From Fusobacterium_C necrophorum (GTDB lineage: Bacteria > Fusobacteriota > Fusobacteriia > Fusobacteriales > Fusobacteriaceae): a stretch of DNA of 48,947 bases. The stretch lies in assembly GCF_900104395.1 (NCBI RefSeq), contig NZ_FMXX01000019.1; one strand, 5' to 3'. Below are positions 1-8,488 of the stretch, piece after piece (within the stretch, counting starts at the first letter, position 1; every line of letters starts with the position of its first letter). The position numbers and the translations under genes were made by a program. A model generated the notes under the pieces. It worked only from the letters and a program-made list of their open reading frames with translations, searched no databases and was not told the origin of the DNA.

Positions 1-372
1 TGTTATCACTTAGTTCTGGTAGTAAAATATAGAAGAAAGGTATTTGATGATACCATTTCTAAGTTTGCTAAAGATATGTTTGTAAGAATTGGAGTTCCAT
101 ATCATATTACTTTAGTACAATGGAATCACGACAAAGACCATGTACATATCATGTTCAAGGCCCATCCTAAAACAGAATTGACGAAATTCATAAATGCATA
201 TAAATCAGCAAGCTCTAGGATCATAAAAAAAGAATTTCCACATATAAGAGAATATCTTTGGAAAGAAATGTTTTGGTCTAAAAGTTTTTGTTTGTTGACT
301 ACTGGAGGAACTCCTATGGAAGTCATTAAAAAATATATAGAAGAACAAGGACAAAAGAAGAAATCATTTTGA
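1..372 (+). CDS. tnpA: IS200/IS605-family transposase TnpA, 5' end cut by window edge
   Basis: The frame is open from base 1 to a TGA at 370-372 and lacks only a few N-terminal residues. It encodes a small Y1 single-strand transposase that would excise and insert an IS200/IS605 element as single-stranded DNA. Visible marks are the HUH metal-binding motif (DHVHIMF, about residues 46-52 of the visible frame), the WSKSFCLLTTGG block and the catalytic tyrosine in VIKKYIEEQ near the C-terminus. These follow the family order closely. The residues look intact, so the protein may be functional if the missing start is present. The accompanying tnpB is only a scrap just downstream, so the element is degraded or relies on other copies. 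Confidence 0.9.
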   Translation, partial: CYHLVLVVKYRRKVFDDTISKFAKDMFVRIGVPYHITLVQWNHDKDHVHIMFKAHPKTELTKFINAYKSASSRIIKKEFPHIREYLWKEMFWSKSFCLLTTGGTPMEVIKKYIEEQGQKKKSF

Positions 373-432
373 GGGAGGTGGACGATGGAAGTGGTAATCT
401 TTGTTATGTGAAACGGATATTTCAGTACCTAT

Positions 433-492
433 ATTATCAAAAACCACGATATTATCTGTATGGAAGACTTAAACACAAAAAAATTTATGTAA
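433..492 (+). pseudogene. Remnant of IS605 tnpB (RuvC-like nuclease fragment)
   Basis: Sixty bases read IIKNHDIICMEDLNTKKFM and then TAA. This matches the conserved segment of IS200/IS605 TnpB that contains the second RuvC catalytic acid (the IEDLN-type motif). No start, no other TnpB blocks and no zinc finger are nearby. The interval from tnpA is only about 60 bases, so most of tnpB has been deleted. Assignment rests on the short motif and on position beside tnpA. Confidence 0.6.
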
Positions 493-508
493 TATACTTT
501 TTTAAATG

Positions 509-555
509 AAAAAGACACTAAAATACAAGAAAATATTTTTTAGTGTCTTTTTTCT
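509..555. terminator. Bidirectional rho-independent terminator
   Basis: AAAGACACTAAAA (511-523) can pair with the complementary arm ending at about 550. An A-run precedes the stem and a T-run follows it, so it can work in both directions. It would end transcription of the IS remnant on the plus strand and of ssb-adenosyltransferase on the minus strand. A second inverted repeat, GGGACT/AGTCCC (559-564 and 584-589), lies between it and the adenosyltransferase stop. Confidence 0.7.
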
Positions 556-607
556 TTTGGGACTCAATTATTTAATTTGCAACAGTCCCTTTTAATTCTT
601 ATATAAC

Positions 608-1156
608 TTATTTTTGAAGAATTTCTGCATCGTAACGTGCAAGAATGAAAAGTAAGTCAGAAGAACGGTTTATATATTTTAAAAGGTTTTCCTGTAGCGT
701 CTCCGTTTCTGCCAGAGCGACCATGGTTCTTTCCGCTCGACGGGCAACGGTTCTTGCCACATGAAGATAGCTCGAAACTTCCGTATCACCGGGAAGAATA
801 AAGGTAAATAAATCAGGTAATTTCGCATTATAAAAATCAATTTTTTCTTCTAAAAAAGCAATATCTTCCTCTTCAATCTTAGCTTTCATCATCGCTTGTC
901 CCTTTTCGTCGCTTGCCAAGAAACCGCCTACAATCAATAGTTTTTTTTGTAATTCCAAGATCAAAGCTCGAATATCTTCCTCCTTAGAGTAAAAGCGAAC
1001 CAAACCAAGAAAGGCACCTAATTCATCAACAGCACCATAGGCATTGACTTTCAAACTTGCCTTGGAAGCTTGACTTCCACCAAATAAATCTGTTTTTCCT
1101 TTATCTCCTCGTTTTGTATAGACCTTATTCAAGTTTACATATTTCGTTTCTGCCAT
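608..1156 (-). CDS. PduO-type cob(I)alamin adenosyltransferase
   Basis: It transfers the 5'-deoxyadenosyl group of ATP to cob(I)alamin to make adenosylcobalamin. The protein has 182 residues, normal for the PduO/MMAB family. The N-terminal ATP-binding block YTKRGDKGKTDLFGG is present, as are the VARTVARRAERT helix and a C-terminal RSSDLLFILAR helix. An in-frame GTG at 1159 is possible, but the ATG at 1156 has better spacing from its AGGAGG. It lies 23 bases after ssb on the same strand and is probably co-transcribed with it. No cobalamin-dependent enzyme is next to it, so the coenzyme user is elsewhere. Confidence 0.9.
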   Translation of the reverse strand: MAETKYVNLNKVYTKRGDKGKTDLFGGSQASKASLKVNAYGAVDELGAFLGLVRFYSKEEDIRALILELQKKLLIVGGFLASDEKGQAMMKAKIEEEDIAFLEEKIDFYNAKLPDLFTFILPGDTEVSSYLHVARTVARRAERTMVALAETETLQENLLKYINRSSDLLFILARYDAEILQK

Positions 1157-1179
1157 CACAATCCTCCTAAAAATATATA

Positions 1180-1635
1180 TTAGAATGGGAATTCATCATC
1201 CAGCATTGCTTCAGAGTCCAAATTGTCTTCAAAGCTATCTCTTTTTGAAGCGGTTGCGGGTTTTGTTTCCGGGCTTCTCGCCTCATAAGTTCTCGGTTCA
1301 TAAGGGCTGTCATAGCTTCTTGTGTCGGAGGAAGATTTTGTCCCGATGAAATCAAAAGTATCTACAACGACATCATAAGAGGTTCGTTTTTCCCCATTGG
1401 ATTCGTATTGATTCATTTGTAGTCTTCCCACGAGAGCAATTTGTTGCCCTTTTCTAAAGTACTCTCCGATCAGTTCCGCAGTTTTTCCGAAAGAAACACA
1501 GTTGATAAAATCTGCCTCATCTTTGGAAAAAGGTCTATTGACTGCAATTGAAAAACGGCAATAAGCTTTTCCGCTTTGCCCGAATTTTACTTCCGGATCT
1601 CGAGTCAATCTTCCCATCAATGAAATTACATTCAT
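1180..1635 (-). CDS. ssb: Single-stranded DNA-binding protein
   Basis: The 151-residue protein has an OB fold in the first 105 residues (start MNVISLMGRLTRDPEV, then FINCVSFGKTAELI and GRLQMNQYE). A disordered linker rich in S, P, E and T follows. The end is the acidic tip DDEFPF, which in SSB proteins docks replication and repair partners. The start has an excellent AGGAGGT ribosome binding site seven bases upstream. It is divergent from polA, so two replication genes share the 190-base intergenic region. Nothing in the sequence looks abnormal. Confidence 0.97.
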   Translation of the reverse strand: MNVISLMGRLTRDPEVKFGQSGKAYCRFSIAVNRPFSKDEADFINCVSFGKTAELIGEYFRKGQQIALVGRLQMNQYESNGEKRTSYDVVVDTFDFIGTKSSSDTRSYDSPYEPRTYEARSPETKPATASKRDSFEDNLDSEAMLDDEFPF

Positions 1636-1666
1636 AAAATACCTCCTTTATGATATTGATACATCT

Positions 1667-1672
1667 ATTATA
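1667..1672 (-). promoter_or_regulatory. Probable -10 element for ssb
   Basis: On the minus strand this reads TATAAT, about 30 bases upstream of the ssb start. The -35 region is poor (TAGCGA at about 17 bases), so confidence is moderate. Confidence 0.4.
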
Positions 1673-1762
1673 TCAAAAAAAAAGAAGTTTCGCTAGTGAA
1701 TGTCGTAAATATCTTTTCCGTTTTTTTCTGAAATAACATTTCTTATTTCCAAGAAATAATGA

Positions 1763-1768
1763 TATAAT
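1763..1768 (+). promoter_or_regulatory. Probable -10 element for the polA operon
   Basis: TATAAT lies about 60 bases before the polA start. A convincing -35 is not visible. The short inverted repeat TTATTTC/GAAATAA (1743-1749 and 1753-1759) covers the spacer and might be an operator, but this is weak. Confidence 0.4.
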
Positions 1769-1826
1769 ATAAAAAGAGAATAACATGGAAAACAAGAATT
1801 TAGGAAAATGAGGAGGAGCAGAAAAG

Positions 1827-4511
1827 ATGAAAAGAGCATTACTCCTAGATGTCAGTGCGATGATGTATAGAGCTTATTATGCAAATATGAATATGAGAAC
1901 CAAAGAAATGCCTACAGGAGCTGTGTACGGCTTTCTTTTAAGTTTATTTCAATTGTTGAAAGAATATGAACCGGAATACATGGCGGCAGCCTTTGATATT
2001 AAGAGGAGCCACTTGAAACGAACGGAACTCTATGCGGAATATAAATCGAATCGGGATACAACTCCGGAAGATTTGGTCAAACAAATTCCTTATATTGAAG
2101 CTATTTTGGATGCTTTCGGGATTCAAAGAATTAAAATAGACGGTTATGAGGCGGATGATATTCTGGGGAGTCTTTCTACCAAGTTGTCAAAAAAAGGAAT
2201 TCCTGTAACCATTGTCACGGGAGATAAGGATATTTCTCAGCTTTTGGATGAAAATACTGAAATTTATCTTTTGGGAAAAGAAGTCTTGAAAACAAGGGAA
2301 GATGTCAAGAATTATATCGATGTCTATCCTGAAAAAATTCCGGATTTATTCGGTTTGATCGGAGACAGCAGCGATTGCATTCCCGGAGTTCGAAAAATCG
2401 GACCGAAAAAAGCGGTTCCTATGCTGGAAAAATATGGAAATTTAGAGGGAATTTATGAAAATATCGATAAGCTTTCGGAGCTTCCGGGAGTAGGAAAAAC
2501 TTTAATTCAGATTATGAAGGAGGACAAGGAGCTTGCTTTTTTAAGCAGAAGTTTGGCAAAGATCGAGAGAAATTTGGATTTTCCTTTTTCTTTGGAGGAA
2601 TTGCAGTTTGAAAAAAAAGAAGAAGCTTTACGAGAAATTTTTCAAAAATTGGAGTTCAAGTCTTTTTTAAAGCGTTTAGGAAGTGAAGAAACAAAAGAAG
2701 AGAAAAGCTTGCTACAGGGAAATCTTTTTTCCGCTTCTCCTAGGGCGGAGAAAGAAAGCAGAACGGAAGTGAAAGAGAAAAATCTGGAGAAGAAGATTAT
2801 AAAATCATTCGAAGAACTGAAGAAAGAAATGGAAGATTTTTCTGAGGAAGATAAGATGTTGCTCCTATATGACAGGTTGGGAATCACCTGTACTTTTTCT
2901 CAAAAAAATCTCTATCTTCCTTTCTTTCATGAGGGCTTATTAGGAAATAATTTGGATTTGGAAGAATGTAAACAATTCTTTTCCACACTGAAAGGGAAAA
3001 TCTATACCTATCATTTAAAAGAATTGTATAAGCTCGGTTTTTCCTTTTCAAAGCCGGTGTACGATATGATGATAGCCTATCATTTGGTAAGCTCTCAAAC
3101 AAAAGAGGACTATACTTTGATTGGACAATATTATTTGAAAAAAATAGCGGAAGACGAAAAAACAGTGTTTGCGAAACAAAAATTGGAAAGTTTGTCCGCA
3201 GAGGTATATGGGGATTTTTTATTAAATCGTGCCGGTGTTTTGTACTCCTGTCTGGATATTTTAGAGGAAGATGTCAAAGAGAAAGAACTGGAAGCGGTTC
3301 TGTGGGAAACGGAATTGCCTTTGATTCCCGTGTTGGCAGATATGGAGAGAATAGGAATTAAAATTGACAGAAAGTATTTTGAAGCATATTCTTTGGAACT
3401 TACGGAAAAATTGGCTTTATTGGAGAAAGCTATTTGGGAAGAGGCAGGCGAAGAATTTAATTTAAATTCTCCAAAACAGTTGGGAGAAATTTTATTTTTA
3501 AAACTGAATTTGCCGACAGGGAAGAAAACAAAAACAGGTTTTTCTACCGACGTGGAAGTCTTGGAGCATTTAAGTTCTCAAGGCTTTCAAATTGCAAGTA
3601 ATTTATTGGAATATCGAAAGTTGGCAAAACTGAAGAATACCTATGTGGATCCTATTCCTAAAATGACGGGAGAGGGCGATAGAATTCATACCTGTTATCA
3701 TCAGATCGGAACCGTAACGGGACGATTATCTTCTTCCGATCCCAATTTACAAAATATTCCCGTCAAAACGGAAGAAGGAATTCGAATTCGACAGGGTTTT
3801 ATTGCGAGAGAAGGTTGGAAATTATTGAGTATCGACTATTCTCAAGTAGAATTACGAGTACTGGCCTCTCTTTCCAAAGATGAAAATTTGCTGAAGGCCT
3901 ACCAAGAAAAACAGGATTTACATAGTGTGACGGCGAAAAGAATTTTTGAGTTGCAAGAGGACGAGGAAGTCAGCCGAGAGCAGAGAATTATGGCAAAGAT
4001 TATTAATTTCAGTATTATTTATGGAAAGACTCCTTTCGGTTTGGCGAAGGAGTTGGGAATTTCCGTGAAAGATGCCGGAGAATATATTAAAAGATATTTT
4101 GCACAATATCCGAGAGTTGCTCAATTTGAAAGACAGGTTATTACATTTGCGGAAGAACACGGATATGTGGAGACTTATTTCGGAAGAAGAAGAATTATCG
4201 ACGGAATTCATTCTAAAAATAAAATGGTGAAAAGTCAAGCGGAAAGAATGGCTGTCAATACCGTAGTGCAGGGAACGGCAGCGGGAATTTTAAAAAAGGT
4301 GATGATTAAGATTTACTCCTGGCTATCTCAGAAAACGGATATTCATCTTTTGTTACAGGTTCATGATGAATTGATTTTTGAAATCCAAGAGGGAAAATTG
4401 CAAGAATATGAAGAAAATCTGATACGATTTATGAGGGAAACCATTCAATTGGAAGAGGTGGAATTGGAAGTAAATACGAATATTGGAGATACTTGGGCGG
4501 AAGCGAAATAG
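1827..4511 (+). CDS. polA: DNA polymerase I
   Basis: The enzyme fills gaps and removes RNA primers in replication and repair. At 894 residues it has the full three-part layout. The 5'-3' exonuclease domain occupies about residues 1-290 (YEADDILGSLS, VTGDKDISQLL). A middle region of about 320-500 is the 3'-5' exonuclease fold. The polymerase domain runs to the end, with motif A SIDYSQVELR (Asp670), motif B RIMAKIINFSIIYG and motif C VHDE (His846-Glu848). In the middle region the usual DxE of Exo I is not found (LLLYDRLGI stands there), so proofreading is probably lost, as in Bacillus and Thermus enzymes. The start has a strong AGGAGG. It heads a close-packed run with whiA. Confidence 0.97.
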   Translation: MKRALLLDVSAMMYRAYYANMNMRTKEMPTGAVYGFLLSLFQLLKEYEPEYMAAAFDIKRSHLKRTELYAEYKSNRDTTPEDLVKQIPYIEAILDAFGIQRIKIDGYEADDILGSLSTKLSKKGIPVTIVTGDKDISQLLDENTEIYLLGKEVLKTREDVKNYIDVYPEKIPDLFGLIGDSSDCIPGVRKIGPKKAVPMLEKYGNLEGIYENIDKLSELPGVGKTLIQIMKEDKELAFLSRSLAKIERNLDFPFSLEELQFEKKEEALREIFQKLEFKSFLKRLGSEETKEEKSLLQGNLFSASPRAEKESRTEVKEKNLEKKIIKSFEELKKEMEDFSEEDKMLLLYDRLGITCTFSQKNLYLPFFHEGLLGNNLDLEECKQFFSTLKGKIYTYHLKELYKLGFSFSKPVYDMMIAYHLVSSQTKEDYTLIGQYYLKKIAEDEKTVFAKQKLESLSAEVYGDFLLNRAGVLYSCLDILEEDVKEKELEAVLWETELPLIPVLADMERIGIKIDRKYFEAYSLELTEKLALLEKAIWEEAGEEFNLNSPKQLGEILFLKLNLPTGKKTKTGFSTDVEVLEHLSSQGFQIASNLLEYRKLAKLKNTYVDPIPKMTGEGDRIHTCYHQIGTVTGRLSSSDPNLQNIPVKTEEGIRIRQGFIAREGWKLLSIDYSQVELRVLASLSKDENLLKAYQEKQDLHSVTAKRIFELQEDEEVSREQRIMAKIINFSIIYGKTPFGLAKELGISVKDAGEYIKRYFAQYPRVAQFERQVITFAEEHGYVETYFGRRRIIDGIHSKNKMVKSQAERMAVNTVVQGTAAGILKKVMIKIYSWLSQKTDIHLLLQVHDELIFEIQEGKLQEYEENLIRFMRETIQLEEVELEVNTNIGDTWAEAK

Positions 4512-4523
4512 AAAGGAGTTCAA

Positions 4524-5414
4524 ATGTCTTATAGTTCTCAGGTAAAATCGGAGATTACAAGCAAAGGAAGTATTACCAATTTAGAAAAATTGGCAGAGCT
4601 GTATGGCATTTTTCAAAGCAAAGCTGCCATAGGAGAATACGAGATTAATCTGCGAGTAGAAAATTCTTTTCTGGCAAAAAGAGTCTACTCCTTATTAAAA
4701 GAAGTCACAAGCTTGAAAATCGGAATTAAATATTCCATTTGCAATAAGCTTGGAGAACACAATGTTTTCAGTATTCAAGTATTTCGACAAAAAGGAATGA
4801 AGGAATTTCTGAGTATGTTGCAATTTCGATATATTGATATTATCTCTCATGAAGAAATTTTAAAAGGTTATATTAAGGGAATGTTCCTGGCTTGCGGCTA
4901 TATGAAAGATCCCAAGAAAGAATATGCTATGGATTTTTTCATTGATAAGAAAGAAATTGCGGAGGATTTTTATCGTATTTTACTTCAGAATAAGAAAAAA
5001 GTATTTATTACGAAAAAGAGAAATAAAAGCTTAGTGTATTTGAGAAATTCGGAAGATATTATGGACATGTTGGTATTGATGGGAGCGATGAAGCAGTTCT
5101 TTTCCTATGAAGAAACAACAATGATGAAAGATTTAAAAAATAAAACGATTCGAGAAATGAATTGGGAAGTAGCAAATGAAACGAAAACTCTAAACACTGG
5201 AAATTATCAAATAAAAATGATAGAATATATAGAAGAAAATATGGGACTTCATAATTTAACTCCCGTTTTATTGGAAGCGGTGAAGGTTCGCTTGGAACAT
5301 CCGGAAAGTAGCTTACAGGAATTGGCGGATTTTATTGGAATATCGAAATCCGGAATTCGAAATCGCTTTCGCAGAATTGAAGGAATTTATGAAAAATTAA
5401 AGGAAGAAGCATAA
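4524..5414 (+). CDS. whiA: WhiA-family DNA-binding protein
   Basis: WhiA proteins combine a LAGLIDADG-like N-terminal domain that lacks nuclease activity with a C-terminal helix-turn-helix. In Gram-positives they affect cell division and chromosome segregation. Here the first 200 residues follow the family (MSYSSQVKSEI, ILKGYIKGMFLACGYMKDP). The end carries the LTPVLLEAVKVRLEHPESSLQELADFIG helix-turn-helix, split in the text only by its own length. The 296-residue size is typical. It begins 12 bases after polA with its own AAGGAG and is followed 11 bases later by ribF. The role in a non-sporulating diderm is not known from sequence. Confidence 0.9.
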   Translation: MSYSSQVKSEITSKGSITNLEKLAELYGIFQSKAAIGEYEINLRVENSFLAKRVYSLLKEVTSLKIGIKYSICNKLGEHNVFSIQVFRQKGMKEFLSMLQFRYIDIISHEEILKGYIKGMFLACGYMKDPKKEYAMDFFIDKKEIAEDFYRILLQNKKKVFITKKRNKSLVYLRNSEDIMDMLVLMGAMKQFFSYEETTMMKDLKNKTIREMNWEVANETKTLNTGNYQIKMIEYIEENMGLHNLTPVLLEAVKVRLEHPESSLQELADFIGISKSGIRNRFRRIEGIYEKLKEEA

Positions 5415-5425
5415 AAGGAAAGACA

Positions 5426-6391
5426 ATGAAGGTAATTAAAAACATATTGGAGATAAAAGAAAACTTACAAAAATCTTATGTTGCCATTGGCAATTTTGAC
5501 GGCTTGCACACCGGGCATAGAACTATTATTCGAAAGGCAAGGGAAAGAGCAGAAGAAAAAAATGGGGTATCTGTGGTATTTACCTTTCAAAATCATCCTA
5601 TGGAATTGTTGCGAAAAGACGGGAGAAGCGTCAAATATATCAATACCAATGAAGAAAAATTATTTATGTTGGAAAAAATGGGAGTGGACTATGTCGTACT
5701 GCAACCTTTTACTCAAAATTTTGCAGATTTGACTCCCTTGGAATTTGTGAAACTTCTAAAACAAAAGTTAGGAGTGGAGGAAATTTTTGTAGGTTTCAAT
5801 TTTTCCTTTGGAAAAGGCGGAGTTGCTAAAACAAAAGATTTGGTGTATTTGGGAAGAGGAGAAGGAATTTGTGTACATGAATTGAAGGCGATTACTTCGG
5901 GAGAAGAAGTCATCAGTTCCACCTTAATTCGAAAATCCATGATGACAGGACAATTCGCCAAAGCGTTGAAATTATTAGGACATCCTATGATTGTGATTGG
6001 AGAGGTTGTTCATGGAAAAAAAATAGCAAGAAAATTAGGTTTTCCAACAGCAAATATTCAAATCAAAGATAGACTGTATCCTCCCTTCGGAATTTATGGA
6101 GCCAAGCTTCAATTGGAAGGAGAAGATAGAATTCGTTATGGAGTGATCAATGTGGGAGTAAATCCTACTTTAAAACCCGGAGAATTCAGTTTGGAAGTCC
6201 ATATTTTGGATTTTGATGAGGATATTTACGGGAAAAAGATGTATATTGAGCTTATGGAATATCTGAGAAAGGAAGAAAAATTTGATAGCGTAGAGGAGCT
6301 GATAGCCTGTATTGCCAATGATGTCGCTGTGTGGACAAGATGTTCGAAAGAGTTGAAAAATGGAAGTTGTATTAAAATTGGAGAATTTTGA
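5426..6391 (+). CDS. ribF: Bifunctional riboflavin kinase/FAD synthetase
   Basis: It converts riboflavin to FMN and then to FAD in the cytoplasm. The N-terminal FMN adenylyltransferase domain shows the nucleotidyl-transfer motif GNFDGLHTGH (about residues 22-31) and ISSTLIRKSM. The C-terminal flavokinase domain has GFPTANI and the GVINVGVNPT block. At 321 residues it is slightly long. The last 32 bases overlap scpA in another frame, and the final residues (SCIKIGEF) look like readthrough into that overlap rather than conserved sequence. The start at 5426 follows AAAGGAAAG. Confidence 0.95.
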   Translation: MKVIKNILEIKENLQKSYVAIGNFDGLHTGHRTIIRKARERAEEKNGVSVVFTFQNHPMELLRKDGRSVKYINTNEEKLFMLEKMGVDYVVLQPFTQNFADLTPLEFVKLLKQKLGVEEIFVGFNFSFGKGGVAKTKDLVYLGRGEGICVHELKAITSGEEVISSTLIRKSMMTGQFAKALKLLGHPMIVIGEVVHGKKIARKLGFPTANIQIKDRLYPPFGIYGAKLQLEGEDRIRYGVINVGVNPTLKPGEFSLEVHILDFDEDIYGKKMYIELMEYLRKEEKFDSVEELIACIANDVAVWTRCSKELKNGSCIKIGEF

Positions 6392-7046
6392 GGGGCCTTT
6401 GGATCTCTTGTTACAATTGATAGAAAAGAAGAAAGTAAAAATAGCGGAAATTCAAATCTCCGAATTGATTGATGAATATTTGGAACTGATTTCTCAAGCC
6501 AAAGAAGAGAATTTGGAATTGAAAGCGGAATTTTTAGTGATTGCTTCGGAACTTCTGGAAATGAAAGCTCTTTCTCTTTTGAAGTTGGAAAAAGAGAAAG
6601 AAAGAGAGGAAGAATTGCGTGGACGTTTGGAAGAATATAAAATTTTCAAGGAATTGGGAGTACAACTGAGCCTTTTTGAAAAGGAATATAATATTTCGTA
6701 TTCCCGTGGAGAGGGTCGAAAAATTATTAAGAAAATAAACAGAGAATATGATTTACTTCATTTTGGAAGCAGTGATTTGTATCGAATGTATCAAAAATAT
6801 TCAGAGCAATGGGAAGATAAAGAATATTTGGAATTGAGCTTGGATAAGGCATATTCTTTGCGAGAAGAAATGGATCAACTTTATTTACGGATTTATCAAC
6901 AGGAGTATTCTTTTTCCGAGTTGTTTGAGTTTGCAGAAAATAGAATGCACTTGATTTACATCTTTTTAGCTATTTTAGAATTGTATAAAGACGGAAAAAT
7001 TGAAATAGAACGAGAAGGAGTCAGAAAATGTTTAAAAGCTCAATAG
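6360..7046 (+). CDS. scpA: Segregation and condensation protein A
   Basis: ScpA is the kleisin that bridges SMC heads and ScpB in bacterial condensin. The N-terminus LKLENFEGPLDLLLQLI is the hallmark, followed by the helix with ELLEMKALSLL. The C-terminal winged-helix part contains FLAILELYKDGKI. The chosen ATG overlaps ribF by 32 bases and gives the usual family N-terminus, only a few residues before the conserved block. No scpB is next to it in this window. Its own 3' end overlaps murJ by 19 bases, so translation of the three genes is probably coupled. Confidence 0.93.
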   Translation: MEVVLKLENFEGPLDLLLQLIEKKKVKIAEIQISELIDEYLELISQAKEENLELKAEFLVIASELLEMKALSLLKLEKEKEREEELRGRLEEYKIFKELGVQLSLFEKEYNISYSRGEGRKIIKKINREYDLLHFGSSDLYRMYQKYSEQWEDKEYLELSLDKAYSLREEMDQLYLRIYQQEYSFSELFEFAENRMHLIYIFLAILELYKDGKIEIEREGVRKCLKAQ

Positions 7047-8488
7047 GAACCATGATAATTACAATGATAAGTAGAATATTGGGACTTTTACGAGGCTCTT
7101 TGATTGCTTATTATTTCGGTTCTTCCTATGTAACAGATGCTTATTTTAGTGCTTTTAAAATAAGCAATTTTTTTCGTCAATTGTTGGGAGAGGGAGCTCT
7201 GGGAAATACTTTTATTCCCCTATACAATCAAAAATGTGAACAGGAAGGAGAGGAAAAAGGAAGGGACTACATTTTTTCCGTATTGAATCTTGTTTTTTTA
7301 TTTAGTTTTGTCATCAGTGTGGGAACAATTTTTTTATCCAATCCGATTATTGATTTTATTGTAGTCGGTTTTCCGGAACAAACGAAAAATTTGGCATCCA
7401 TTCTGTTAAAAATTATGTCTTTTTATTTTTTATTTATTTCTCTTTCCGGAATGATGGGAGCTATTTTAAATAATTTTGGAGAGTTTTTGATTCCCGCCTC
7501 CACCTCTATTTTTTTCAATCTCTCCATTATTCTTTCCGCCATGTTTTTTTCGAAAAGCTATGGTATTTATGCCCTTGCTTTTGGAGTCTTGATTGGAGGG
7601 ATCTTTCAATTTTTTGTCGTTTTTTTTCCTCTTTGGAAAAAAATAGGAAGATATTCTTTTCGTATTCAATGGAAAGATAAATATCTAGGACTTTTAGCCT
7701 ATCGATTGCTTCCTATGTTGGTAGGAATTGTTGCCAGACAGGTCAATACGATAGTGGATCAATTTTTTGCTTCTTTTCTGGCGGTCGGAGGGGTTACCGC
7801 TCTGGAAAATGCAAGCAGGGTGTATTTGTTGCCTGTCGGAGTTTTTGGAGTTTCTATCTCCAATGTGGTTTTTCCGTCTCTTTCCAAAGCCGCTGCTAAA
7901 AAGGATCATATCAAAATTCAAAGAGAATTGGAAAGAGGTTTTAATATCTTATTATTTTTAGTAGTTCCCTCTATGATAGTTTGTGTTTTCTATGCAAAGG
8001 AAGTTATTCGCCTTTTGTTTTCCTACGGAAAATTTGGAGAAAATGCCGTTATAATTACTGCAGAAGCACTTTTATTCTATTCTCTGGGATTGTATGCCTA
8101 TGTGGGAGTACAATTTTTAAGCAAAGGTTTCTATGCTTTGGGAGATAATCGACGACCGGCAAGATATTCCATTATGGCGATTCTCATCAATATTGCATTG
8201 AACGCCCTGCTGATTCAAAAAATGGAATATCGGGGACTGGCTCTCGCAACGTCGATTGCTTCCTGTTGTAATTTTTTCGCTCTGTGGATTCACTTTCATA
8301 AAAAATATATTTCTTTGGCTTTTATCTCCTGTATCAAAATAGCGGGAGTTTCAGTATCGGCTTCTTTCCTGGCCTACGGTATCAGTCGATATTTTCCATA
8401 TACCCTATTAAAATTTCTGGTTTTTTCCATAGTATATCTTTTGTGCTGGGCACCATTGTTCTATAAGAAAGGAAGGGAGATTTTCTAA
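7028..8488 (+). CDS. murJ: Lipid II flippase MurJ
   Basis: MurJ flips the lipid-linked peptidoglycan precursor across the inner membrane. The 486-residue protein is strongly hydrophobic, with about 13-14 predicted membrane segments. It begins with the family signature (SRILGLLRGSLIAYYFGSS, TDAYFSAFKISNFFRQL, GEGALGNTFIPLY). The arginine-rich N-terminal cavity residues are retained. The start has AGAAGGAG upstream and lies inside the end of scpA. The stop TAA shares one base with the ATG of the next gene (TAATG). Confidence 0.95.
   Translation: MFKSSIGTMIITMISRILGLLRGSLIAYYFGSSYVTDAYFSAFKISNFFRQLLGEGALGNTFIPLYNQKCEQEGEEKGRDYIFSVLNLVFLFSFVISVGTIFLSNPIIDFIVVGFPEQTKNLASILLKIMSFYFLFISLSGMMGAILNNFGEFLIPASTSIFFNLSIILSAMFFSKSYGIYALAFGVLIGGIFQFFVVFFPLWKKIGRYSFRIQWKDKYLGLLAYRLLPMLVGIVARQVNTIVDQFFASFLAVGGVTALENASRVYLLPVGVFGVSISNVVFPSLSKAAAKKDHIKIQRELERGFNILLFLVVPSMIVCVFYAKEVIRLLFSYGKFGENAVIITAEALLFYSLGLYAYVGVQFLSKGFYALGDNRRPARYSIMAILINIALNALLIQKMEYRGLALATSIASCCNFFALWIHFHKKYISLAFISCIKIAGVSVSASFLAYGISRYFPYTLLKFLVFSIVYLLCWAPLFYKKGREIF

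Noticed and set aside
559..589. On the minus strand GGGACTGTTGCAAA resembles the end of IS6-family elements
   Set aside because: It is followed by its own complement at 31 bases, there is no IS6 transposase, and it fits better as a hairpin beyond the adenosyltransferase stop. Similarity is short and may be chance.
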